NCBI GenBank assembly: GCA_031216445.1
Contig: CM062197.1
Span: 2,498,501-2,562,500 of the forward strand
Reading direction: 5' to 3'
Origin: Lateolabrax maculatus
Lineage: Eukaryota > Chordata > Actinopteri > Acropomatiformes > Lateolabracidae
Length of the DNA: 64,000 bases
In this document: positions 12,932 to 25,800 of the stretch, one piece after another
Layout of the letters: each line of letters opens with the position of its first letter
How positions within the stretch are numbered: the stretch's first letter is position 1
The notes under the pieces: model-generated
What the model saw: the letters and a program-made list of their open reading frames with translations, nothing else
What the model was told of the DNA's origin: nothing
Databases searched by the model: none
Made by a program: the position numbers and the translations under genes

Positions 12932-15900
12932 GTGAGTATGTGTTCAGCTGCAGCTCATAGGTTGTGATATGACAGACAGGGACATAATGAGAAGCTTAGC
13001 CTCTCAACTCTGCCTGTTTTCTTTTTGTTGACAAGTGACAATTGGTGCTTGATGACATTCATCAAGGAGATGATTGGTTAATTAGCTTAACGAGTGGCAT
13101 TTAATGAGGGCCTGATTGAGCCTTGATTAGACAGAATATGGCTCCTGGGCTACTTAGAAAAGTCTCTTCTAGTGGTTTTGAATGAACTGGAGAATGGCTC
13201 CCAATGATGAGCTCCACAAGAGGCTGAAATGATGCTTAGCCATGAGTTTTCAACAGATGTTTTAGTGAATATGTATCAGCGGTTTTAATCAAAGGGTAAT
13301 AGCGTTGCTCTTGATTCATTAGGCAGGAAAGGAATTTGAAGCACTGCAGCATCGACTGAGAGTTCTTTGTTGTTGAAAGGCCGTGGGCCTGAAAACATCA
13401 CGAGCGCAGTTTTGAACTCTGGCAGAATAAAAGCTTTTTCTCTGGCAGGAAGAGCGTAGGAATCACTCTGAATGTGTGTGGGTTACTTTGAAAATGTGAT
13501 CTGTTGGAGAGAACTGATCACCTGCTATAGAAAACCTTGTATTGTGAATTTGGGACTAAAACTTCCTGTACTACCTCCTGTGTGGTAATGCACTCCTGTA
13601 TGTCAGTTATTGGGGAAATGTTTGCCTTTATTGTCAGTTTGTGACCTGCGGTTTTGGTTTCCTTTTTGTCTTTCTGATTTTCACAGTAACGTTTGTGGAC
13701 TTTCACTCCCCCATGCAACATGTAGTCATAGTGTGTAACTTCCTCCATGTTGTTGTGTGTCAGTGAACGTGTGAGGGAGGAAAGTTGCAATCCTGTTTTT
13801 TCAACAGGTCAAAACAATGTTCATCTATTCTGCTTTAGATTTGTTTCAGATCACATTTTACTTCAACATATCAAAATGTCCACCTTGAAGCTTACTGCAA
13901 AACACTTTTTCACTGGTTATTCTCACATATGGGGAATGAAATGTGGTTAAGAGTTGGGGAGCTTAAACACTTTGTGATTTTAGCAATGAAAGAATTAGCT
14001 GATTAATTAATCAGGAATTGACAGAAAACTAAAGTTTTGTTAAATCTTTGAGTTTTGGACTGATTTTGACTGACTATGACATTTTAAAGTTTGCATTTTA
14101 TGAATTTGTATCTATAAAGTAAATTAAAACAAATACTGATAATGAAAGAAAACTAGCTGCAGCCGTAGTGGTGATTAAAACTTAAAATGTCAACAGTGAC
14201 TAGTAGTATGAGGCAAGGCACAAACCAAACCACCAGCATTTCTCTTTAACACGCTGGTGTTAAAGAGAAATGCTTCCACCTTTCTCTCTTCCCTACATAA
14301 AACTGCTTTGTCATTGGACTTGTTTTGCCTTTTTGTTTGTGCCTCTCATCTACAGTATTTACATGTGAGTCACAAAGGTAAGCACCTGTTTTCTTTGAAA
14401 ATGTTATACCTGGAGATGTGTGAAAAGCCCAGAAGGTCCTTTTCCAACAGTCGAAGACTTTTCTAACCATCTGGCTGAGATTGTTAACGTACATGTAGCT
14501 CGAAATTACTGTACATACGCCCTTGCTCTTGTTGTATAACACAAGAAAAATATGATTTTGTGTGAAAATATAAAGTTATAGAAAGTAACATTGATATAGA
14601 CAATTGTAGTATATATTTTTTATTTTGGTTTATGTGGTATGAATTAAGTAAGGACGTGTCATTTCTGGCTACATCTTTGTTTCGATTAGGAGTCTGAACT
14701 GGAGAAAGGGGTTAAAATTGATTTTATCATGCATAAAATATATTGTTTAATCCAGATTGTTGAAGACATATCACAAAAGAACAAAAGAAAGCCAACCCAG
14801 AAACACATAATGTTGTTCAACAACACTGTTCTGAAGGTAACGTGTTGTACGTTACCTTTTTACCTACAACCTGCCTTTTGTTCTTAGTGATTTCCAACCT
14901 CTCCAGAAAGCCTTTCAAATTCCTCCGCGGAGCTGACCCTTGACCTTGTTGCATTGCATAGTAAGAACAAGAAACTGGACGTTTTCCCAGTCATGATAAA
15001 GGGAGAGTTTCCTCAGTGAATTCTGCTCCTGCTCACTGCACTTCTTCTGAAGTGGATTTATTTCTGTTTGACTGGTGAACATTAGTGTACAATGAAGGCT
15101 TTGGAAAGAAACCCTCACTCTTTGATTCTGACACCACAACCCGATTCTCACTGTGACGCGTTTGATATGAAAATGTTTTGAGTGAGCAAACTCCTCTGTA
15201 GGTGCTGGAAATATCTCAGTGTGGTGTCTCTTTATCTACATTCTACAGGATATTTGTAGGAATAAGCTCAGAAACAAAGTATGTACAGCAGATGGTATTA
15301 ATAAATAATAGTATATCAATGGACCTTTTTAGACTTACCTTTAACATATTAAAACCCCCAGACTGATCGAAGACCGTGCAGGTGTTTGTTTGGCCCCAAC
15401 AGTGAATGAGCTCCAGTTGTTGTACAGTTGGTTCATTAACCATCAAAACATCAAACACCTACAGGGACAAACCAAACTTTTAGATTCATTGTGGAAGTGA
15501 GAAATGTTGCGATCCAAACTGTCTGCAGTTGCTTCTTTTACTGAATGATTCCCACCAGATAAACAACATCTCGAAACCAGCCTCATTTGTTTGGATCATG
15601 AGATCTAAAGTCTGGACGCTCATCCTGAGCCTCGCACCAGCCTAAAACTGGCCGCTGAATCATCGAGGTGTTCAGCACGTGCACAAACAAATCTTCAACA
15701 CCGTAACTTTACTGACAACACTGAATCACCGTTGTCACTCACCAAATAGCTTTTAGCAGAGGAGCTCCACTTACTGGTGCCTGTACACAGAACGTTTCTT
15801 ACTAAAAGACTGAGTTACTAACCTTTTAAACAGAGCCCTGTTTGTTCACTTTGTGGTGTACTGAAGCGCATTTGAGTAGTGACAATGGCTTAGCTTGGAA

Positions 15901-16788
15901 AAAAAGTTTAGTTAGATAATCTAGTGCCTCTTCCAGCACAGCTGCCATAGTTGGATGCAAAGGTCATTGAGAGTCGAGCAAATTTTTGAAAGTTTAGAAA
16001 GTATGAATATGTCTGCACTTATATAACTTCTCAGTCACCTGCTGTTCAGCCTGAATAAAATTATGCCTGTGTAAAGTGGTAAAAGGCGGCCCCAAACTTG
16101 GCCATCTTTCTCTGACAACGCCTAAGCAAATGACTCAGTGAGCCTTCGCAGGCCACAGTGAGTGAAGCAGAATTTGTGTGCTGCCTCTGTTGGACTGTGT
16201 AATCCTTTCCTGATGAGTGCAGGGCACATGTTGTATTTGCTTTGCCAGTGATGTCGTTTCACAAAATCGTAGGAGGCCAGAATGATTCAGCGCACAAAGC
16301 AGAACTGAGTATATTTAAAAAAAGTTCTTATCAATAAGTACGGCTGGTAAAAACACTACTTTTTGGCAGGTTGAAGTCTTGGTGGGTGAACTGAGAAGTA
16401 CATTTTGGAACAGGGAACACAACAGGTGAAGTGCTCCAAGTTTAAAGAAAATAAAGAAATGAAAAAATAAAGAAATCTCCTCTACATGTAGTTTAGTTTG
16501 GCTTGGCGACAGCTGGTTTTCTGCCCAGCAGCACCCCGATGGGCTGTGTCATATCTGTTTCGGCGAAAATACCCCCGTAGTTCCTCCAATTTGCTTCACG
16601 GTCAGAAACCCGAGAGTGTTTATCCGAACTTAGTAAAGCCATCTTTCCACTGGCACGAAGGCTGAGGACAGACAGTGTTGTTAGCAACGGAGGGCAACAG
16701 CATGCAGGAATGATTATACTGTACCTACGTATGAGCTAATGCAGCTTTACCTGCCAGCTGAGGGTGAGCCAAGTCAGTGTGTGTGTGT

Positions 16789-16860
<72 letters not shown>

Positions 16861-19800
16861 AGCCTGGTCTCATGAAATTTTATGAAAAGTCTGAATTGTA
16901 TTAGTATAGTATGTTAGAATACAAATAACAAAATAATACTGAAATTAATGAGAAGCTACAACCCAAAAGGCTTTGTTTAAATTGGGCAGACCAAATTAAA
17001 ACATGAATAAAGACAAAAAAATGAATAACCACAAAAGCCATGAATGTGACAAGTCAGAAGGCAGAAACCAGGGATGGCACTTTTCAAGTGGGGAAAATGT
17101 TGTGTTTCTGTGTTTAATAAACCTCAGTTGCTTACAACTCCAACCTTATTTTTTATAGATAAAAAGTCAGCATGTGCCCAGGGCTGTAGAGCCAAAAGGG
17201 ATTTTTTTAAGTGGGTTTAAATGATGTAAAAGGACCCAGTATATACTGTAGAGGAAAAATTATTTGTAATATAAAAATGTAACATAATGATATGAATGTG
17301 TGGGTGTTTTCTAAAGTAGCCAATTAAATCAATGAGCAGAGATGAAGGAGCCAAACTTCATATCAAGTTGTTTGTTCTATTTTAGTTATTAGAATTTCAC
17401 TTGTTGCTGTATGCACTTTAATGTAAAAGCCCATTGAGTTTATCTGTAATGAAATGTGCTATGTAAATAAAAGTGCGATTTGGCTGAGCTGCATAAAATG
17501 ATGAAGGTAAATTTATGATTTTGCATGATCCTGATAATCTGTCATGCAGAGAAGTTAGCCAAAGGTTAACTTCTCTGCATGACAAGCTGCTATCACTTAA
17601 TCTCTTGGAGTTGGAGGAACGTAACCTGACTCGGACGCTGATGTTTCGCAGCAGCTGTAGCTCTCTCGAGTCCATCTCCTGCGAATCATTTTGTTCCCTT
17701 TTACTTCACAGTGACAATAGGCAGGCGTCAGGATCCCCGTCATAGTGGCCGTTATGGCTTTTTTCCATATTAACTGTGAAATTTCTCTCACTGAACGACT
17801 GCTGCAGGTTTATTTGGTCTCTCGGGGTCAGTTAAGGTCTGCATATGTTCAGAAAACAAATCTTTAGGTTCAAAATAGGTTTTGTTCAAGGTTAAGTCGA
17901 TGGTTACATGCATGTTCAGTCAACTTTCCCTTCAACACACTAGTTACCTGGTGAATTTTAAGGAAATAGAATTGAAAATGGTGCAAAGGTTGAACTTTTA
18001 AAACAGTTCCTATTGGTTAGAGCTCAGGTGCTTTGTTATATTAACAAGAATAAAGTAAGAAATGCTTTTTATCCTGAGATCTACTCCTGTAAACGGGTAT
18101 AATGAGTCATGACCATTCGTGGGAGTAAATTGTCTCTAATAGCGCAGTAATTGCCAATCAGCATCAAGGACTTTAACCTCTTTAGCCCCACAGAGCAATT
18201 GATCCATCATTACAAACTTATGTTGACAAGCATCAAAACTGGAAAAATATATCATTTATCATTAGTGTTCAAATAGTGGTATTGAACAAATGGGTTCACT
18301 TGTAGTTTAATTTTATTAATTATCTAACTACAATTAATAGATCAGTTCAAACTTTTACAAATAACTGGTATCTTTATATTTGAGCTTCATTTCTCCTGCT
18401 GCCTCAGCTTGTCTGTTAACTTTTTACTTAATAAATGTAATCTAAGTGCAGCTGCTGTAATCACTGCAGGTTGCTGCGGATAGGAGGGTCAGTTAAGAGC
18501 CTGAAATTAATGCAGCCCATTGTAATAGCTGAGAAACATGCAGCCAGGAGGTTAATAAGTTTTCGTTCCCTTTTGACAAGCGTAAGATGTTTTTTCTTTG
18601 CTGCTTTTACGCTTCCTGTAATTTATAATGTGATTACTTTTCCTCTCGGATAATTAATAAGGGGTTGGGGGTCCTGCGCACACTGACAAAGTTCAATAAC
18701 AGGTCACATCTGAATTTTCCCAACAAATTTTCCTGGCTTCTCATAATAGATTAATTTCTTGGGAGCATTACGTGAACTGGACTCTGAGATCATGTCCATT
18801 CATTCCAATGAAAGTTTTACAAATATCAAATCTTAATAATACAAACAGTAGTAATTGACCTTGTTTGCAGTTGGAGGTGTCCTGTCAACAGTTTAACAGA
18901 TATGTCTTTTATATTGAAAGTGCTTTCGGGGGCTGAGGGGATTTTCTTTTTTTCTGTTGTTGTTGTTGTTGCAGTACTGTGACTGACCACCAGGTCGGCA
19001 ACAAGCCTGACTCCCGGTGTCGTACCCAGCCAAAGCTGAAGTACAGGCAAATGTTAGGGCATATGATGAACGGTGTTTGTCAGTGAAATACCTGCAGCCA
19101 TCACCAGCAGAAGTATGTGTGTACCTGCAGTTTTTTGCACAGCTCCCACCATGTTTTCCTTCATTAATTATTCAGATCTTCCCACACAACAGTAATTGAC
19201 TGTCCGTGCACAGATTCAGGTTCAACTGTGAGCTAATTTATACAGTAGATGGCTTTTTTTTTCACTCTAAGCAAACCAAGTCCAAACCACATTTCCTCTT
19301 GATAACCAGAATAAATTCAGGATTATTACAGGATATCTATCACTCAAAGGATCCGTCACTAAGATTGCCGGATCAGAAGGGAAATGTTTTAATAGCCTTT
19401 TTCTTTTTAACTCATAACAACAGTAGTATTCTCAAGAACTTATTTCTGATATAATTTGTGTTTAAGATGATTTTTCTTTTAAATGTAAAAGTTAGTTTTG
19501 TGTACAGCTTTAACACACGTCCTTATCTTGGAGGGCGGGACAGGTCAAGTCCTGGTTCATCAGAAAGTGTGTCCAGGAAAAAACATATTCCTGCATTGTA
19601 CCCAGAATAGAGTCTTCTGCCCTTTGTGACCGCAGACATCGTAAACTTCCCCTTGCTGAGCTGACAGGGGAGTGCCATCAGAGAAACAGTGAAGAGGGAA
19701 ACATTTTTCACCATTTTGACAGCTGACGTGCCTCTGATCTTCAAGCACACCTCTCGAGCCCTGCGAGACGCTCTAAAGCATTTCCCCGAACTGCATGCAG

Positions 19801-22800
19801 TGACTGCACATTATCCCCCACCTGCTACGTACAGCAGGTGTTTAGTGACGCGTAAAAGTGGTTAGACTGCGCCACATAAACACCTTTTCCACCAACATGG
19901 AGCGGGTTCTGCTACGCTTCCTGCACCTAATTTTGAACCTTTGGGAGCAAAAATGAAATTCAGTGTGTCACATTGTCCATTTGTCTTGCATGTTATAGTC
20001 TGTTAAGTGTAAAAGACAATCTACCAGTTGCCAAACAACCAGCTGAGACTCCAGGATGTTACTGGTCCCGGCCAAGAAATAGTCCGGCACATATTTCCCT
20101 GTAAACAGCAAATTGTAGTTTTTACGCTTTGTTTTGTACAGATCGCAAAAAAATAAAAAGATATAACATGTTTATTAGTGAGCTTTAGATGTGCTGGTAG
20201 GCAGGTTTTGTTACCTTTGAACAGATTCAGGCTAGCTGTTTCCCCCCGTTTCCAGTCTTTGTGCTAAGGTCCGCTAACTGGCTGCCGGCTGTAGCTTCAT
20301 ATTTACTGTACAGAGATGAGAGTGGTATCAATCTTTTCATCTGAAGACAAAGTGTATTATACAAATGCCACACTATTCGTGAAGCCAGAGAGGTTTGACA
20401 AGTTTATTAGGAAACTGACAAGTTTCCTAATATGAAGCTGACAAGTGAAAAACCATTTTAATCAGATAATTATGGTTAAAAGGGGGAACTAGACAATCGC
20501 ATACAGTACACATTATGATTAACACAGCATGAAGTATTCACATATGTGTCCATGTGATTATGAACCAGTGAATTTCCTGAGCTGGCAGTCAGGTAATGAT
20601 GGTTACTAATTGATAATTGTTGATTGATAATGATAATTCATAACCCCCTACACTCGAGGATAATGTTGGCAATTAGACTTCATATTCCACAGCTATCACA
20701 CTCTGCAATCAGCCTCAAGAGGAACAGAATATGTCAAAATGGCTTTGAATCCGTTTTGATTGTTTCATCCCTTTCTCTTGAAGTAATTTGTAGTAATTGC
20801 TACAACAGAAAGACTTTAAACCCTAATGTCTTGGAAGCAGTAATTCTGTTCTTCCAGGTCAAAGCTTCGGTGTCCAGACAAGCATAAACACCCAAACACA
20901 AACAGTCCACCGAGCACGTAACCCCACCACCCCCAGTTCCTCTGAGCGTCCACACGCTGTCCAGCTTCCTGGCGCTAGCAGGGCGGAGCCCACCACAATC
21001 ATACATCCAAATCTCTTATCGGAGCCCAGAGGGGCCAAATCACAACTTCCTGAGAGACACAGTCATTTGGAAAGGGAAGAGGCCGTTGCCTGCTGTGGTC
21101 ATAGGCTACTGAAGCGGGAGCCCAGTAGATACAATCTCTTACGTAAAGGCTGAGTACAGGGGCCCCTGGATGTGGCAGTCGAAGTCGGTGACCGAACAGG
21201 CAGAGCAAAATGTTTATTGTTGTTTCTGACAGGTGTAGAATTAATAATTAGGCCGGACATGTATTAGTGGCATTTTCTAATCAATCACTGGTGACGTATC
21301 CGGCAGCTCTGATGTCATTCAGTTGACAATGAGGCTGCGTTTGTCGGTGTACAGTTAGTATAAGCTGAGCAAGTATGGTACAATAGTGGGATACATTCCC
21401 TGTATAATAAACTATCATGAAAAATGAGGTGCAAAAATGGCCAACCAAGTCCACTGTTTTCCTGTTTCCAGACACCTCAAAGGGGCATTATTACTGTTGT
21501 ACCAAGTTAATTAACCAAAAGACACAATTTGGAGGCTGTGTTTAATTAACTGAAAACAGATAATTCAGTAAAGCATTAAGATTTATTGACCTACTGTGTT
21601 GTTCTTTTAGCAGACAGAGACTAACTGGCTTGGTGAGCTATTTAAGTTAGTTAGACTGTAAGTTATGTTAACCTTGAATTGATGATTTTCTGATGTTTGT
21701 TCTCGAATCTCACGTCTAAAATCCAAACTGCGTCCTGCCCAGAAGTGAGCTATCAGCTGTCTTGGCTTCCAGGACTTCTGCGTTTTCATGTTGAACTTCT
21801 TCATTTACGTCTTGCTGCCTTTTGGGGCCTCCAAGTTACAAAGACGCCAAGTGCATCTTTAACATCCGAACAGCTTGAAGCATGTAAGGAATGAAAGAAA
21901 ACAAACTTTTGTTTCGGGGCTTTTTTCTTTTCAGTTCTACCTACGGTGCAACTCCAGTCCATTTCCATCCACAGCTGCTCAGAGTGATTCGAGTTTGAAT
22001 GCTTTACTCAAGGACGCCGAGATCATTCCAATAATAATAACCATTCACTTTCCCCGCTAAGATTCGTCCCTGCAGGCTTTAGGACTGTAACCTCAAACAT
22101 TCACAACAGATGCTCCTTTTCTAAGCTCTGAGCCACGGCTGCCTTAAAGCAGAATATCAGACCTATTTAAAGTGGAAAACTGGTTTAAATGACAAGAGCT
22201 TTTAACTTGTGACCCTCTAGGTTGCAGAATGACAGGCTGTACTTTTCAGTGTTAGTAACGGATCTTGACGGTGCTCGGAGTGAAAAAGTGGTGCGGGTGC
22301 CTCGCTAAATTCAGGGCTCTAGATCCACATATCCCCGGATTTACAGATCCTCTCGCGGACATGTGAGGCAGCCACTCTGCAAGCACACTTGATCCCTTTT
22401 TCTATCTCAAATGTCACATCTCCATCGTGACTCTGCGTTCAGATGTTTAACCAGCAGGACATTTGAAGGGTCAGGATAAACATACTTATGCTCATTCCTC
22501 TATATTTCACCATTCAATCTTCTTGTCTTGGCCTGCTCCTCTCTTTTAGTCAGTGCACTGCTGTCTACTTTTCTGTCTTTCCCTTCTGTCATTTTGATGA
22601 TTGCCATATCCGTTGAATTGCCCACCAGTGTTTACATATCTGGGCCATCTGTTTTGTGTCGCGCTGCTCTCCTGACCCCCGGGGGCGACTGAGGAAGCAG
22701 CGAGACCACATCGCAAGCCAAGTTTCCACCCTGCTGTCAAGGGAATTTTTAGGCAAACTTTTGAAAAGTCACAAAAATAATAAGATGTGAATTATAGGTG

Positions 22801-25800
22801 CCTTTCCTTCGTCCCGGCTGAAGCGAATAAGCAGGCGGTAAAAAACACAACCACCAGACAAGAAGTGTTTGAAGAACCGATCAGTCATGGACAAACTGCT
22901 GTTGTTGTTCTTTAGTGGAGACTAATGTTGGCCATATTTCATGCTGTCTGAATATGAAAACAAGAAGTGCCCTTGGTGGTATTCTAACCACGACAGGCCT
23001 CTTATGCATGGAGAGAGAGCAGGTTTAATGTTTCAGGGAGGGTTGTGGTGGGCAAATATTTTGAGACCTCTCAGAAAATCCAAATCCTCTTCTGAGCTGT
23101 GCAACCAGACTGAGAAAATGATTTCTGTGGCTCCTTATGGTAAACATCCTGGATCAAGAAAACACAAGAAAACTTCGAGTGAGAATGTTTTTCTCTTCCG
23201 CTCAGCCTTTTCTAATACTTTGCATCAGAGTCTCCACAAAAAGACTCTAGAGGTTAATTGGTTCTGTGTGTTGGCTTATGCACAGGTTTTCCAGTACTGT
23301 AGCTTTTATATTGTTTTGAAGAAAGGCAGTGTTGATTAATGCATGTAATTTTGTGTGGCTGTTTCTATTTGTGTTTTCTTGTCTAAGTGAGTGCTGGAGC
23401 GCTATTATGTCAAGTACAGCCTACATGTGTGTTCCTTTTTAATGGGTTTGCCACTTTAACTAAACGGAGTACAGAGGAGTGTTCCTTTTGATGATGCTGC
23501 TTTATAAAGCTGCAACACCTAGTTATGGGCAATACCACAAACTGTTCTTTCAATCTGATACCAAGCAATACCAGAGCAGGTATCACAGAATGCAAATACT
23601 TTTAAAAAAGTAGGATTTAATGTGCTTTTATGGAAGAAAGAAGATTTGAGTTTAGGATAAATACACCTAGAATCACATAACAGTACAAAGTATGAGTTGG
23701 TTGAGATAACATAACAATAATAGCAATGATGAAATTTGACACACTTTATGTGTAAGGAAATATCATGGGTATCACCAGCAAATGAGCAGCATGTGATAAC
23801 AACAACCTCGGAGGGTGAAGCACAGCAGATGGATAGAAGCTAAAGAGGAGGGAAACATGAAGAAAATCTCTTTTCCTTCCCTCTCAGAAGCTCCCATCCC
23901 CACACTCAGCCAATTACCAGTAATTAAAATGGCCTCTTCCAAGAGTCACAGATAATTAATAGCCTGTATGTGCTCCCAGTTTTTCTCCCTCAATGTTTTT
24001 TTTTTTTTTTAACCCAAATGCAAATGTAATTAAACTTCATAAACAGACGACTGATTAAGTGCAAATATTTGCCCTCTTAAAGCGGGCGGAGCATGAAATG
24101 ATTATAATTGAATCAAATGCTGTTTTCCTTCTCGCTGTTTGCAGAGATTGAAGCCAAGGAGGCCTGTGATTGGTTGCGAGCGGCCGGCTTCCCTCAGTAT
24201 GTGCAATTATTCAAAGGTAAATATGAGGCTGACAGTGTAATCCAGTGCCACACACCCCGCACAGTCAACTCCAAAATGATACAGACCAAATCCAAATGAT
24301 GATCTCAGGCGGCGTCTTATTGTTTCATTTGTCTTGTTTGCACGTCAGACTGCAGGTTTCCCATTGATATCGAGTGGGCGAAGCGTGATCACCACTTCCT
24401 GGATAAGGATGCCCTCGATTCACTCTGCAGGTAACACACTCTACAACACTGTATGCTATACAAGAGGTGTGGACAGGGAACAGTCATTGAACTCTATGGT
24501 TTCTGAAGCTACAGTTTGTACTGCTGTTGTACTGGATTATATTATAAAGGGACGATTTTATGTTATTTTGAACCTTTTAACTCCCCCGTACACCTTATCA
24601 CAGTTATAAAATACCATAAAATCCCATTTCTGAATTCAAGAGCCTGCACAATTTAGAGGATATTCTTGAGAGGATATGCTTGTGAACCAAAAAAAAGTGT
24701 GTTAACACATTAAGTTCTATACACTGTGTGTTTTATCCACAGTATAATTATTGTCATCAGTGCAGAATAAACTCTAAATGATTCAACGCCCTCTAATTTA
24801 GCCCCTGCAGCAAAACAGACTCTGCCCTGTTCGATGATGCCATACCAAAGATTACAAGGTAGTCTGACCTAAGAGGGGAAATAAATGACTTACGTCTACA
24901 GTGGTGGAAGTCTGGTTCGGCTCTCTGCGTCACTCTCCATTGTGTTACCTGGGGTCAGCTGGGGGAAACCAGATGAAAACCTTTTATTTTTCACTCCTCT
25001 AGTGGTGGAAGTTCCCACCTTCCTTCAGTGAAGCAGACGTATACTCAGGGCGCGCGACGCTGTGTGGTTACAGGTGCAACAGAGCACTTTTCTGACCACC
25101 GTTACTAACATGGTAGTTTCACTGGGCACAAACACTCTTTGGCAGGAACCTCCTGCTCCACAATCACTCAATTCAATCCCAGTCTGATCTGTGGCCGATA
25201 AGATGCTCCACTGGAGCAGTTCAGGGTTTAGCACCTTGCTCAAGGGGACCCCAGTGGTGGAAATGAGGGACGGTCAAGTGCCGCCTCTTCAGATTCATGC
25301 TGCTGGTCTGGGGATTAAACTGGCTTCCTTCTGGTCTTAAAAGGCCACCGCGGTAGCACATACAGTACTAAAATATAATTATTTGTTTTTATTTCTTTAT
25401 AAAAACAAAAAAAATCTTTTTTTTCAGTTTTGCCTTTTGAAACATAACTCCTAGTTTGCATGTTTGCGTCTGTGTAAAAAGTTGCTGGCAAAGCAAACAT
25501 CATATTATGACAATAAATGATGAAATATTCAGTACATCAGTGTATGGGGAAAGAATCTGCATAGCAGGTCACTGTTATAATATGACACTGTCAGTTTAAC
25601 CACCATCCACTTTCTTCTCTCGCTTCTTCCTCTTTTAGGAGATTAAGCACTTTAAACAAAAGCGTGGAAATGAGGCTGGAGCCGCGGAGATCAAAACGCA
25701 GGGTGAGTGTTGAACACAGCAGGACTCTCATATCGAAGCAGCTGGAGCCCTCGAGTCCGTCACACCACGACGTCTCCACATTAAGCATTGCTTAATTTTG

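Larger units (their letters stand above)
12932..24144 (+). other. dlc1: Intron 1 of the dlc1-like gene (11.2 kb)
   Basis: Bounded by GTGAGT at 12932 and a pyrimidine-rich acceptor ending GCAG at 24144. Contents I can name: a dispersed repeat copy (13990-14168), hairpins at 14235, 14834, 17541 and 20405, a TG microsatellite (about 16780-16855), a percomorph repeat on the minus strand (20010-20345) and paired E-boxes at 19819-19840. No other gene or RNA was recognised. Enhancers are likely in a first intron of this size, but I cannot point to one. Confidence 0.6.

Noticed and set aside
24108..24144. Start codon at 24108 for the SAM domain protein
   Set aside because: It would read through a good acceptor. 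The exon at 12919 gives a family-like N-terminus with correct phase. A rare alternative start cannot be excluded.
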